DNA of 64,000 nt from assembly GCF_025567405.1 (NCBI RefSeq), contig NZ_JAOQKJ010000002.1:124001-188000 (forward strand), written 5' to 3'. Within the stretch, counting starts at the first letter, position 1. Every line of letters begins with the position of its first letter. Below the pieces are notes generated by a model, which worked only from the letters and a program-made list of their open reading frames with translations, had not been told where the DNA came from and made no database searches. The DNA comes from Suilimivivens aceti. GTDB lineage: Bacteria; Bacillota; Clostridia; Lachnospirales; Lachnospiraceae. Below, piece after piece: positions 15,745 through 24,439 of this stretch. The position numbers and the translations under genes were made by a program.

Positions 15745-16559
15745 TATTTCACTGCTCCTGCAATTCCATTGGCAAAGCTTTTTTGTAAGCACAGAAAGAT
15801 AATTGCGGTAGGAAGGGTACAAATCAATACTCCCAGCATTAACATTCCGTAATCTACGCTGTAACCACTCTTTAAATTAGCTACCAGCATAGGCATCGTT
15901 ATCTGATTGCTGTCCTGCAGGATGATAGTTGGCCATAGGTAATTATTCCAGGCATTCATGAAGGTTACAGTCATAGCAGCACCGTAGGTGGACTTCATAA
16001 CAGGCAGGAACATGGTAAAGAAAATTTTAATCTCACTAAGTCCTTCCAGACGCGATGCCTCGATAATATCGTGAGGAAAGGAACGAGCTGCCTGCCGGAA
16101 CATCATGATAAGAAAAGGCGTGGAAATGGAAGGCAGTGCCAGTGCGATCCAGGTGTTGACCATTTTCCAGGAGGAAAACATTTTAAACAAAGGAATCATT
16201 ATAGCCACAAAAGGGAGCATCATGGCAAGAAGCAGGATGTTCATCAAAAGGTCTTTTCCTTTATCGTGATAGATTTCAAAGCCGTACCCTGCAATGGAGC
16301 AGATCAGCAGCGCAACTACAGTGATCACAATGGCATTGCGGAAGGAGTTAAATATGGCACGTCCCAGATTCTGGTTGGCAATGAGACTCCGATAGTTTTC
16401 CAATAGATAAGTGCCAGGCACGAGTTTCCCACGGACAATAGCAATACTGGAATTGGTTGCTCCGCAAATCATATAGTACAGGGGAAACGCTGACAGAAAA
16501 CTGGCAACGATTAAAATAATATAAGTAATAGCCGTCTTTACTTTAGTCACGTTTGTCAC
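15744..16559 (-). CDS. Carbohydrate ABC transporter permease (MalG type)
   Basis: 271 residues with six hydrophobic helices and the cytoplasmic EAA loop (E-A-S-R-L-E-G-L-S-E, about residue 165) that docks the ATPase. It is the second permease of the importer, overlapping the first by 17 bases. No ATP-binding gene is present in the cluster, as is common in Firmicutes sugar importers that share a MsmK-type ATPase. The substrate is likely the glycan processed by the adjacent GH136/GH112 genes. Confidence 0.93.
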   Translation of the reverse strand: MTNVTKVKTAITYIILIVASFLSAFPLYYMICGATNSSIAIVRGKLVPGTYLLENYRSLIANQNLGRAIFNSFRNAIVITVVALLICSIAGYGFEIYHDKGKDLLMNILLLAMMLPFVAIMIPLFKMFSSWKMVNTWIALALPSISTPFLIMMFRQAARSFPHDIIEASRLEGLSEIKIFFTMFLPVMKSTYGAAMTVTFMNAWNNYLWPTIILQDSNQITMPMLVANLKSGYSVDYGMLMLGVLICTLPTAIIFLCLQKSFANGIAGAVK

Positions 16560-17421
16560 CTACTTTCATCTGGATCGCAGAAAGGATTGCCACGCTTACA
16601 AGAATAAACACAGAAATTGCTGCTGCATAATTAAACTTAGGTGTTTCCACGAAAGAGATATTATAAACATAATGTGCCAGTGTCATAGTAGACTTACCGG
16701 GACCGCCGGAAGTCAGATTAACAGACTCATCAAATAACTGTAGCGTACCGGAGGTTGACATAATAGCTGTCAGCAAAATGGTAGGCTTTAGTAATGGAAT
16801 GGTAATCTTCATAAACTGTTGGAAAGGGGTAGCACCATCAATATAACTTGCCTCGTATACGGAATAGTCAATATTCTGTAAGCCTGCCAGATAGAAAACC
16901 ATATTGTATCCTGTCCATCTCCAGATCAGCGCAATAATAATAACAAAACGGGCTGCCCATGCGTTCTGAAACCAGTCCACTCTGACAAAGCCAAGCGTTG
17001 TGATGATATTGTTTACCAGACCATCCTGGGCAAATAAAGATTTGAAAATCATTGAATATGATACCAGTGATGTTGCACAGGGCAGAAAGATGAGAGTACG
17101 GAAAATACTCTTTCCTTTAATCTTCGGGCTGTTTAAAAGCTGTGCCAGACCAAGTGCCAGGATCAGCATGATCGGAACCTGGACAATAAAGTAAAATACC
17201 GTATTAAACAGACACTGCTGGAAGGTCTTATCTTTTAATATTCTCTGGTAGTTTGCCAATCCTACAAAGCCTGAATTCTTTTTGGAAAAGGACAGGATGA
17301 TCGCCTGCACCATGGGATAAAAGCAAAAGATAAAGATAAGAAGTGCAGCCGGAATCAAGAATACCCATCCAGTCAGGTTATGCTTTTTTTCCAAACTCAT
17401 TTTTACTTTCTTCTGTTTCAT
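16543..17421 (-). CDS. Carbohydrate ABC transporter permease (MalF type)
   Basis: 292 residues with six predicted helices and the EAA loop E-A-S-Y-I-D-G-A-T-P-F-Q-Q-F. First permease of the importer, between the binding protein (75 bases upstream) and the second permease (17-base overlap). The partner in the membrane is the product of the next gene; the ATPase must come from elsewhere in the genome. Confidence 0.93.
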   Translation of the reverse strand: MKQKKVKMSLEKKHNLTGWVFLIPAALLIFIFCFYPMVQAIILSFSKKNSGFVGLANYQRILKDKTFQQCLFNTVFYFIVQVPIMLILALGLAQLLNSPKIKGKSIFRTLIFLPCATSLVSYSMIFKSLFAQDGLVNNIITTLGFVRVDWFQNAWAARFVIIIALIWRWTGYNMVFYLAGLQNIDYSVYEASYIDGATPFQQFMKITIPLLKPTILLTAIMSTSGTLQLFDESVNLTSGGPGKSTMTLAHYVYNISFVETPKFNYAAAISVFILVSVAILSAIQMKVGDKRD

Positions 17422-17496
17422 ATAAATTCTCCTGATTTAACAAATACCGGGAACGCAATACACTGCATTCCCGGTACTGGCTCATTTTTTACTTAT

Positions 17497-18873
17497 TTAT
17501 TCACTAATGTTAAATTCAACAGTATCTTGTGCGTTCTGGATTTCTCCATCAATATCAGCGCCATTCTGTACTACGTTAGTGATTGCATCAGTCAGTGCAC
17601 TTCTAATATCATTGTAGTATGCACCATAGTTGATTGCGGGTACTTTACCTGCGAACTCAACAATATCCTTATATACTGCCTGTCCACCGTAGAAATCAGA
17701 ATTCTGGTTGTAAACATCAGACTGTGCTGCAGGCAGATAGCTGGAAATTACACCAGCGTTAGGAAGCAGTTCATCATATAATTCAACACTTCCGCCGAAG
17801 GTTGTCTTTAAGAAATCAAATGCAAGCTCGGTGTTCTGGCAGTTAGAAGATACTGCCCAGCTTGCACCACCACAGTTCGCGAAGTTAGTAGCACCGTCAA
17901 CGTCATTCAGGGCAGGCATATTTACGATAGCCCATTTACCGGACTGGTCTTCTGCTGCCTGAATGGAGGACATGATCCAGCATCCCTGGATAACACCGGC
18001 AGCGTCTCCCTTATTCATGGATGCGATGTACTGATCCCAGTCAGTGTAGTCAACCATGATGCCTTCATCGATCAGCATTTTATAAACACTGATTGCTTCT
18101 TTCAGCGCTGCATTGTCAACAAGGTGGACTTTACCATCAACGATAGGAGATGCACCTGCAGACTGCAGCATCTCGATAACGATTTCAGAACCGCCTGAGC
18201 TTGTCAGCATGGGAACACCGTTTGCATCAACAACCTTTTTTGCTAAATCCATAAACTCAGACCAGGTTGTATCCTTGAAATCCTCAACCGTAAGGCCAGC
18301 AGCCTCTACCATGTCGGAACGGATTGCCATAATAGTTGCTCCGTTATCAAAAGGAATACCGTAGTGTTTGCCATCTGCAGTAGAATCTCCTAATTTACCA
18401 CCTGAGAAATCATCAAAGCTGATACCAGAGTTGGATAACTCTGTGAAAACTTCAGGATAATTTGCTATGTTCTTCTGGAAAGAATTGTCCTGCATCAGGA
18501 AGATGTCAGGCAGAGTATCATAGTTGCCAGCCTCAGCAGCGGTAATGATACTCTGCTCAATGTCGGTGTAAACCTTCTCCTGGATATCCAGTTTGAAGTT
18601 AGGATGGTCTTTCTGGTAAATTGCCTCAGCCTGTTTCATTGCATATACGTTGAAAGTGGGATCCCAACACCATACAGTGAGAACTTCTTCGCCATCAGTT
18701 GCCTCAGCTTCTGTACTTTCCGTTTCTGTAACAGAGTCTGCTGCACTTTCTGAGGTTTCTGCTGCATCAGTGGAGGCAGGAGCGTTTGCTGTATCATTGC
18801 TGTTGCCACAGCCTCCCAGTATAGTAGCCATCATCGCTGTAATGAGCAGTGCACCTACTAATTTTTTTTTCAT
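17497..18873 (-). CDS. Extracellular sugar-binding lipoprotein of the ABC importer
   Basis: 458 residues. The N-terminal lipoprotein signal ends in the lipobox I-L-G-G-C with the lipidated Cys at 22, followed by a long Ser/Thr/Glu/Ala-rich linker (about 25-62) and a family-1 solute-binding domain. It captures the oligosaccharide outside the cell and delivers it to the two permeases. It is the first gene of the operon, with AGGAGG before the ATG and a consensus promoter upstream. By neighbourhood the ligand is probably a lacto-N-biose-containing oligosaccharide; this is untested. Confidence 0.93.
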   Translation of the reverse strand: MKKKLVGALLITAMMATILGGCGNSNDTANAPASTDAAETSESAADSVTETESTEAEATDGEEVLTVWCWDPTFNVYAMKQAEAIYQKDHPNFKLDIQEKVYTDIEQSIITAAEAGNYDTLPDIFLMQDNSFQKNIANYPEVFTELSNSGISFDDFSGGKLGDSTADGKHYGIPFDNGATIMAIRSDMVEAAGLTVEDFKDTTWSEFMDLAKKVVDANGVPMLTSSGGSEIVIEMLQSAGASPIVDGKVHLVDNAALKEAISVYKMLIDEGIMVDYTDWDQYIASMNKGDAAGVIQGCWIMSSIQAAEDQSGKWAIVNMPALNDVDGATNFANCGGASWAVSSNCQNTELAFDFLKTTFGGSVELYDELLPNAGVISSYLPAAQSDVYNQNSDFYGGQAVYKDIVEFAGKVPAINYGAYYNDIRSALTDAITNVVQNGADIDGEIQNAQDTVEFNISE

Positions 18874-18917
18874 ATTGAATCCTCCTTTGAAACAATATAT
18901 TATTTGTTGATGATTTC

Positions 18918-18946
18918 ATTATATCTGTGCCAATTTTTCTTTTCAA
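18918..18946 (-). promoter_or_regulatory. Promoter of the glycan-utilisation operon
   Basis: Minus-strand TTGAAA (18941-18946), 17 bases, TATAAT (18918-18923), 45 bases upstream of the binding-protein start. It is near-consensus, so regulation may act by repression or further activation from the upstream repeats. Confidence 0.75.
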
Positions 18947-19217
18947 TTTCTATGTTGTTCTATTTTATCAATATATTGCTGTTTTTGTTAAAAAATATAT
19001 TTATTCAGCTCTTATTCCTCTTTTTTTGCACTTATTTTTTCGTCATTTTATCCCATTTTTATTTTTCTAATTTTACTTTAGTGTACAAATTGTTGATATG
19101 CTTATTTTTGTTTTGCTATATTGTTTAGCAAGATATTAACATTTTATAGCAATTTAGCACAATACATCACTGTTTTTTAGTAGTATAATGAAAAAAACGG
19201 TTTTTCAGGAGGTTTTT
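18947..19217. promoter_or_regulatory. AT-rich control region between the sugar operon and its AraC regulator
   Basis: A T-rich plus-strand stretch with no supported gene. It contains the inverted repeat TTGCTATA (19113-19120)/TATAGCAA (19145-19152) and the direct repeat TTTAGCA (19124-19130 and 19153-19159), which are candidate binding sites for the AraC protein. TATAAT at 19184-19189 is a probable -10 for the regulator; its -35 is weak. Confidence 0.5.
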
Positions 19218-20084
19218 ATGGGAAATGAGCGTTACGACTTTTCTGCTCCAAAAGAATATTTAACAAAAGATAAAGCAAAACTTTTATATGTTTCCTCTGC
19301 AACCTATGGCGGGGACTGGCTCAGTACTCCTCACACCCACTACTGCTCCGAACTTTTCTATGTCATTGACGGTATGGGGCAATTTCAGGTGGAGGATCAT
19401 ATTTTTCCAGTTTCAGCCAATGATCTTGTGGTTATCAATCCTAACGTTTCCCACACGGAGCTTGGTTTCAATGCTAATCCTTTAAAATATATCGTCCTTG
19501 GAATCGAGGGGCTGGAACTTTCCGTGGAAAATCACAACGCCAACTTCTGTATTGTAAATTTTAAAGAAATCAAGGATACTATCAACTTCTATTTAAAGAT
19601 GATGCTCAGAGAAATTGAAAACCGCTCTCCTGGTCATGAAACCATCTGCCAGGATCTGATGGAGATTCTTATTGTTCTCTTCGGACGCCAGACAAATTTC
19701 TCTACAATTCTTAGCCCGGCAAATAAAAAAGCGTCCCACCTTTGTGATTCAGTGCGACGCTACATCGACCAGAACTGCGGGGATGATCTCTCCCTGGAGC
19801 AGCTGGCAAAATTTTCTCATGTGAACAAATATTATCTGGTGCATACCTTTACCGACGAGTATGGGATCTCTCCTATCAGCTACCTCATGCGTACCCGTGT
19901 AAAAAAGGCGGAAAAGCTGCTGGCAACCACGGATTACTCTCTTTCTGTCATCAGCCGTACCTGTGGCTTTTCCTCCTCCAGCTACTTTTCCCAGACCTTC
20001 AAAAAGATAACGGGTGTGTCTCCCAGCTGCTACCGCAGGACAAGCAAATCGGATCAGGATCAGGACAAAGAAGCGTCCTGCTGA
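19218..20084 (+). CDS. AraC family transcriptional regulator of the glycan locus
   Basis: 288 residues: an N-terminal cupin sensor domain (about 20-110, with the H-T-H-Y-C-S-E-L-F-Y metal/sugar pocket motif) and a C-terminal pair of helix-turn-helices (L-S-L-E-Q-L-A-K-F-S-H-V-N and I-S-R-T-C-G-F-S-S-S-S-Y-F-S). The ATG at 19218 is chosen for CAGGAGG five bases upstream, against 19188. It is divergent from the ABC-GH136-GH112 operon and very likely its activator, responding to the imported sugar. It converges on rsfS. Confidence 0.92.
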   Translation: MGNERYDFSAPKEYLTKDKAKLLYVSSATYGGDWLSTPHTHYCSELFYVIDGMGQFQVEDHIFPVSANDLVVINPNVSHTELGFNANPLKYIVLGIEGLELSVENHNANFCIVNFKEIKDTINFYLKMMLREIENRSPGHETICQDLMEILIVLFGRQTNFSTILSPANKKASHLCDSVRRYIDQNCGDDLSLEQLAKFSHVNKYYLVHTFTDEYGISPISYLMRTRVKKAEKLLATTDYSLSVISRTCGFSSSSYFSQTFKKITGVSPSCYRRTSKSDQDQDKEASC

Positions 20085-20089
20085 CACGT

Positions 20090-20452
20090 TCAGGATCTCC
20101 ACCCAGTAAGGTCAATCTTCCTGCCATCACTCCAGATTCTTTCAAGATCATAGAATAAACGGTTCTCATTATCAAAAATATGGACAATGATATCTCCAAA
20201 ATCCAGAAGGATCCAGTTGGCACTGCCATATCCTTCTGACTGCTTAAGCGGCATACCTGCCCGGCCAAGCTTCTCTTCTACAGAATCACTCATTGCCTGA
20301 ATCTGACTTTTGTTGGAACCGCCTGCAATGATAAAGCAGTCTGCAATGACAGAAACTTCACTGATGTCAATAACGGTAATATCCTCACCCTTTTTATCCT
20401 CCAGTGCATCCACTGCAAGAAGTGCCATTTCTTTTATATTCTGTTCGATCAT
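20090..20452 (-). CDS. rsfS: Ribosomal silencing factor RsfS
   Basis: Binds ribosomal protein L14 and blocks 30S-50S joining in starved cells. 120 residues with the family core D-I-S-E-V-S-V-I-A-D-C-F-I-I-A and Y-G-S-A-N-W-I-L-L-D-F-G-D-I-I-V-H-I-F. Last gene of the obgE-yhbY-nadD-yqeK-rsfS order typical of Firmicutes, 26 bases after yqeK. Confidence 0.95.
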   Translation of the reverse strand: MIEQNIKEMALLAVDALEDKKGEDITVIDISEVSVIADCFIIAGGSNKSQIQAMSDSVEEKLGRAGMPLKQSEGYGSANWILLDFGDIIVHIFDNENRLFYDLERIWSDGRKIDLTGWRS

Positions 20453-20478
20453 AATTGTTCCTTTCCGACAGGATGTAG

Positions 20479-21051
20479 TTAGAATCCCGCATAAAAATCA
20501 TAGGTTTTCTGTGTCATGGGATCTGTTTCATTTCCATTTTCCCGCAGATAAAAAAGAGTATCCTTTAATATCCGGACAAGAGTCAGATCAAGATCCTGAA
20601 AAGCCAGTCTGCGGACATCAGGAAGATCCTCTGCCTGTTTCCTTGAAGGCTCCATATAATCAGCAATGTAAATGATTTTTTCCAGCCTCGACATATCAGG
20701 TCGCCCGGTTGTATGATATAGGATGGCATTCAGGATATCCTCATCCTGCACACCAAACTTGTCACGTGCAAGACAGACACCAGCCTTTGCATGAAGAAGA
20801 AATGGATTTCGAAGCTCCACCTCTGTAATTTCCATATGAGCCTTCTGGCAGAGCTTTATCTTCTTTTCATCACTGATACACTTGGCACAATCATGCAGGA
20901 GACCTGCTATCTTGGCCTTTTCGACATTCTCATCATGACACATGGCAAGAACAGCTGCTGTATAGGTAACACCAAGTGTATGTTCAAAACGTTTTTCATC
21001 CTGTGATTTTTCTATTTCTTTCCGTAATTCTTTCAGACTGATTTCTTTCAC
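20479..21051 (-). CDS. yqeK: HD-domain Ap4A hydrolase YqeK
   Basis: 190 residues. The HD metal-binding set is visible: H in F-E-H-T-L-G-V, H-D in L-L-H-D-C-A-K, and later H-A-K-A-G and H-T-T-G. The family hydrolyses symmetrical diadenosine tetraphosphate to ADP. It sits between nadD and rsfS as usual. Confidence 0.92.
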   Translation of the reverse strand: MKEISLKELRKEIEKSQDEKRFEHTLGVTYTAAVLAMCHDENVEKAKIAGLLHDCAKCISDEKKIKLCQKAHMEITEVELRNPFLLHAKAGVCLARDKFGVQDEDILNAILYHTTGRPDMSRLEKIIYIADYMEPSRKQAEDLPDVRRLAFQDLDLTLVRILKDTLFYLRENGNETDPMTQKTYDFYAGF

Positions 21052-21084
21052 AATAACCTCTGTCCCTTTCCCTGCTTTTAAGAT

Positions 21085-21699
21085 TTATGCCTTTTGGTAC
21101 AATCCATGTTCTGTGATATAGTTTCTCACCGGTTCAGGTACCATATAACGGATGGATCTCTTTTCAGTAATCCGTTGTCTGATCTCTGTGGAAGAAATAT
21201 CTATCCTGCGCTTTGGCAGAAGAATAATTTCTGCCTGATATTTATGATACAGATCTTCTGCTTTTTCTTCCAGTGCACTTCTGGCTTCATCACCGCGAAA
21301 TGCCGCGACCAGTGTACATCTTCTGAAGATTTCTGCAGGTTCTTTCCACTTTTCAATAGAAAAAAGATTGTCTGCCCCGATAATAAAGTAAAATCTGGTA
21401 TCAGCATATTCCCTTGACAAAGTAAGAAGCGTCTCACAGGTATAGCTTTCTCCCGGCCTGTCTGTTTCCACAGAAGAAACATGAAAGTCCGGGTGATTTT
21501 CTGTTGCCAGCCTGACCATCTGCAGACGGTCTTCTGCACTGGCAATTTCTCTCACATTTTTCATATAGGAAATGCCACTTGGTATAAAGAGCACCTGATC
21601 CAGATGACAGTATTCCATCGCCTGCTCTGCCAGAAAAAGATGACCATAATGAACAGGATTAAAGGTTCCGCCTATGAGGCCTGTTTTTCTATTTGTCAT
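21085..21699 (-). CDS. nadD: Nicotinate-nucleotide adenylyltransferase
   Basis: Adenylates nicotinate mononucleotide in NAD synthesis. 204 residues, a nucleotidyltransferase Rossmann fold: G-G-T-F-N-P-V-H-Y-G-H-L at the N-terminus and the C-terminal I-S-S-T-E-I-R-Q-R. Length and motifs are complete. Confidence 0.96.
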   Translation of the reverse strand: MTNRKTGLIGGTFNPVHYGHLFLAEQAMEYCHLDQVLFIPSGISYMKNVREIASAEDRLQMVRLATENHPDFHVSSVETDRPGESYTCETLLTLSREYADTRFYFIIGADNLFSIEKWKEPAEIFRRCTLVAAFRGDEARSALEEKAEDLYHKYQAEIILLPKRRIDISSTEIRQRITEKRSIRYMVPEPVRNYITEHGLYQKA

Positions 21700-21726
21700 A
21701 TAAGGAATACTCCATGATTCTGAATA

Positions 21727-22017
21727 TTATAAAGGCAGATTGATCTTCTTGTGGTCCTTGTTTTCCTTATACAGAACGATTTTCTTGCCAATCACCTGGA
21801 CAACCTGTGAATGGGTTCTTTCAGCGATCACTGCTGCAATTTCTTTTGGGTCTTCCAGACAGTTTTTCAGAACAGCAAGCTTGATCAGCTCCCTTGTATT
21901 AAAAGCCTCAAGAACAGCTTCTGTGATTTCCGGTGTAAGGCCTGATTTGCCGACCTGGAATACCGGTTCAATATTCATGGCAAGTCCCTTTAAATAGGCA
22001 CGCTGTTTACTTGTCAT
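21727..22017 (-). CDS. yhbY: YhbY-type RNA-binding ribosome assembly factor
   Basis: 96 residues forming a single CRM domain: L-T-S-K-Q-R-A-Y-L-K near the start, then the basic-loop region, V-G-K-S-G-L-T-P and V-Q-V-I-G-K-K-I-V-L-Y. It is believed to bind pre-50S rRNA. 14 bases downstream of obgE. Confidence 0.94.
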   Translation of the reverse strand: MTSKQRAYLKGLAMNIEPVFQVGKSGLTPEITEAVLEAFNTRELIKLAVLKNCLEDPKEIAAVIAERTHSQVVQVIGKKIVLYKENKDHKKINLPL

Positions 22018-22031
22018 ATTCGTCTCCTCCG

Positions 22032-23327
22032 TTATTTGTAATAGTCAAAAGAAAGACCATACATTCTTACAGTATCTCCCTCTGAAATACCAAGTGCTTC
22101 CAGCTCATCCAGAATACCATTGTCCTTCAGGAAATTCTGGAAGAAGGTAAATCCCTTTTCGGAGTCGAGATTGGTATAACCAAGCATTTTTTCAATACGG
22201 GGTCCTTCTACAACATATTCATTTGCATCTTCATCATAAGTAACCGAGTAAGGCTCATCGGATACCGGCAGCATATATTCTGGGAAGAATTCCTGTTCAA
22301 AAACAACAGGCTCCTGATCCGCTTTTGAAAGCAGTTCACTTACATGATACAAAAGCTCTTTCAGGCCTTTCCCACTAATGGCAGAAATTGGATACACCGG
22401 GATGCCTTTTGGCTCAAATTCCCTTTTCAGACGTTCTACAGGATCCTCTGTCTCCCCGTCATCAAAGATCATGTCAGTTTTATTGGCTGCGATCACCTGC
22501 GGCCTTCTGGCAATCTCAGGATTATAGGCTTCCAGTTCTTCGTTGATGGCATAAATGTCCGCAACCGGATCTCTTCCCTCCGTGGATGCAGCATCTACCA
22601 TATGGATGATCACCTTGGTACGTTCAATATGACGCAGGAATTCAAAGCCAAGGCCAACACCCTGGGATGCACCTTCAATAAGTCCCGGAATATCTGCCAT
22701 GACAAATCCCTTTGCACCATCCAGGTCTACCACGCCAAGATGGGGTGTGATGGTGGTGAAATGATAATTGGCAATTTCCGGTCTGGCATTGCTGACTTTG
22801 GAAAGCAGTGTTGATTTCCCGACATTGGGAAATCCCACAAGTCCTACATCGGCAATTACCTTCAGTTCAAGCTGCAGGGTAAGCTCCCTTGCCGGCTGGC
22901 CTGGCTGCGCATATTTGGGAACCTGCATGGTACTGGTGGCATAGTGCTGGTTCCCCTTCCCGCCTCTGCCGCCCTGTAAAAGAACAAAACGTCTGTTATC
23001 GCCAGAGAGATCCGTAATGATCTTGCCGCTTTCAAATTCTTTAATGACAGTTCCAGCAGGCATTTTCAGGATCAGGTCATCACCGTTTTTCCCACGGCAG
23101 TTCCGCTTTTTTCCGTTTTCGCCGTCCATTGCCTGATATTTACGGACATGACGGTAATCACTTAAAGTATTCATTCCATCATCAACTTCCAGAATAACAC
23201 TGCCGCCATCACCGCCATCGCCTCCGTCTGGTCCGCCATTCGCCACATATTTTTCACGTCGGAAGGACACATGACCATCGCCGCCCTTACCGCTTCTGAC
23301 ATATATTTTCGCTCTGTCTGCAAACAT
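22032..23327 (-). CDS. obgE: Obg GTPase
   Basis: GTPase for 50S assembly and stress signalling. 431 residues: N-terminal glycine-rich Obg domain (about 1-158, with G-G-D-G-G-D-G-G-S-V), G domain with Walker A G-F-P-N-V-G-K-S-T, D-I-P-G-L and N-K-T-D, and the C-terminal OCT domain (after about 345) found in Gram-positives. A terminator hairpin separates it from rpmA upstream, so part of its expression comes from read-through. Confidence 0.97.
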   Translation of the reverse strand: MFADRAKIYVRSGKGGDGHVSFRREKYVANGGPDGGDGGDGGSVILEVDDGMNTLSDYRHVRKYQAMDGENGKKRNCRGKNGDDLILKMPAGTVIKEFESGKIITDLSGDNRRFVLLQGGRGGKGNQHYATSTMQVPKYAQPGQPARELTLQLELKVIADVGLVGFPNVGKSTLLSKVSNARPEIANYHFTTITPHLGVVDLDGAKGFVMADIPGLIEGASQGVGLGFEFLRHIERTKVIIHMVDAASTEGRDPVADIYAINEELEAYNPEIARRPQVIAANKTDMIFDDGETEDPVERLKREFEPKGIPVYPISAISGKGLKELLYHVSELLSKADQEPVVFEQEFFPEYMLPVSDEPYSVTYDEDANEYVVEGPRIEKMLGYTNLDSEKGFTFFQNFLKDNGILDELEALGISEGDTVRMYGLSFDYYK

Positions 23328-23341
23328 AACGTTTTCCTTTC

Positions 23342-23379
23342 AAAAAAATGGGCTTCAAACGTAAAGTTGTTTGAAGCCC
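23342..23379 (-). terminator. Terminator between rpmA and obgE
   Basis: The minus-strand hairpin GGGCTTCAAAC/GTTTGAAGCCC (11 pairs, 23350-23379) is followed by seven T (23342-23348). It would trim most L21-Prp-L27 transcripts before obgE. Confidence 0.88.
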
Positions 23380-23390
23380 GATCCATCGTA

Positions 23391-23675
23391 CTATTTCTCT
23401 ACAGGATATACAGAAGCCTGTTTCTTGTCTCTGCCTTTTCTTTCGAATTTAAGTACACCGTCAACTAATGCGAACAAAGTATCATCTCCGCCGATACCAA
23501 CATTGATACCAGGATGAATCTTGGTTCCACGCTGTCTGTATAAAATGTTTCCTGCTTTTACGAATTGTCCGTCAGCTCTTTTCGCGCCTAATCTCTTGGA
23601 TTCGGAATCTCTACCGTTCTTAGTAGAACCAACTCCCTTTTTATGAGCGAAAAATTGAAGGTTCATCTTTAACAT
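23391..23675 (-). CDS. rpmA: 50S ribosomal protein L27 with cleavable N-terminal leader
   Basis: 94 residues. It begins M-L-K-M-N-L-Q-F-F-A-H-K-K-G: the extra residues up to F-F match the Firmicutes L27 leader removed by the Prp protease to expose Ala-His at the peptidyl-transferase centre. The prp gene lies directly upstream, supporting that processing. Confidence 0.97.
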   Translation of the reverse strand: MLKMNLQFFAHKKGVGSTKNGRDSESKRLGAKRADGQFVKAGNILYRQRGTKIHPGINVGIGGDDTLFALVDGVLKFERKGRDKKQASVYPVEK

Positions 23676-23678
23676 GGT

Positions 23679-24005
23679 TTACACCTCCTTGAATTTTAGT
23701 TCCAAATACTTCTTACCGTAATCGCTTACGATATTCTGTAATCCAAGAATAAGAGAATCCATGAGAAGCTTTCCCTGATCGGAAAGACTTTCAAATCTGC
23801 AGTCGATATAACCCTGCTCTTCCTCTGTAGTAATCTCCATTTTCTCATGGACTAATTCATCCAGTGAGTTGATTGTGTTGATCACCAGACAGGATATGGA
23901 AGCACATACGATATCCTTACCGTAATCTGCATAGCCTGCATGACCCTTACAGGTCATTCTCTGATATTCTCCCTTATTGGATTGATAAATCATAATGGTC
24001 GTCAT
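23679..24005 (-). CDS. prp: Ribosomal-processing cysteine protease Prp
   Basis: 108 residues, the YsxB family. The catalytic pair is visible: His in K-G-H-A-G-Y-A (about 22) and Cys in D-I-V-C-A-S-I-S (about 34). It removes the N-terminal leader of L27. It sits between rplU and rpmA with gaps of only 2-3 bases, ensuring co-expression with its substrate. Confidence 0.95.
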   Translation of the reverse strand: MTTIMIYQSNKGEYQRMTCKGHAGYADYGKDIVCASISCLVINTINSLDELVHEKMEITTEEEQGYIDCRFESLSDQGKLLMDSLILGLQNIVSDYGKKYLELKFKEV

Positions 24006-24007
24006 AA

Positions 24008-24313
24008 CTAAGCATTAATCTTTTCGATCTTAACCTGAGTGTATGCTTGTCTATGACCATTCTTCTTATGGTAACCGGTTTTTCTCTTATACTTGTAAAC
24101 GATAACCTTCTTACCTCTGCCCTGCTCCATAACTGTTGCAGTAACATTAGCGTTAGCTACGTCTCCGGCAACCTTAAGCTCCTTGTCACTTACAGCGACA
24201 ACCTGGTCAAATGTAACAGTAGCTCCGGGTTCAGCATCAAGCTTTTCGACCTTGATCACATCACCTTCGGAAACCTTATACTGCTTTCCGCCTGTTGCTA
24301 TGATTGCGTACAT
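24008..24313 (-). CDS. rplU: 50S ribosomal protein L21
   Basis: 101 residues, complete: M-Y-A-I-I-A-T-G-G-K-Q-Y-K-V start, C-terminal K-R-K-T-G-Y-H-K-K-N-G-H-R-Q and final K-I. First gene of the L21-Prp-L27 operon, preceded by an L21 leader RNA and an AAGGAGG site. Confidence 0.97.
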   Translation of the reverse strand: MYAIIATGGKQYKVSEGDVIKVEKLDAEPGATVTFDQVVAVSDKELKVAGDVANANVTATVMEQGRGKKVIVYKYKRKTGYHKKNGHRQAYTQVKIEKINA

Positions 24314-24324
24314 AATGGATAATC

Positions 24325-24425
24325 CTCCTTCTAATCAGCCGAAACTGATTTTACTCGCTAGCTTCGGTGGCACCGTAAGGCACACTTCTACCCCGCTATG
24401 CGGCATACTCATAAAATATAACATT
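24325..24425 (-). promoter_or_regulatory. L21 leader RNA (ribosomal protein autoregulation element)
   Basis: The 126-base gap before rplU is rich in stems on the minus strand: a G-C-C-G-C-A-T-A-G-C-G-G type hairpin, then CCTTACGGTGCCACCGAAG, and AATCAGTTTCGGCTGATT directly before the ribosome-binding site. Position and pattern fit the Rfam L21 leader found in Firmicutes. I could not check it against a covariance model. Confidence 0.7.
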
Positions 24426-24439
24426 AAGACCCATGTATG

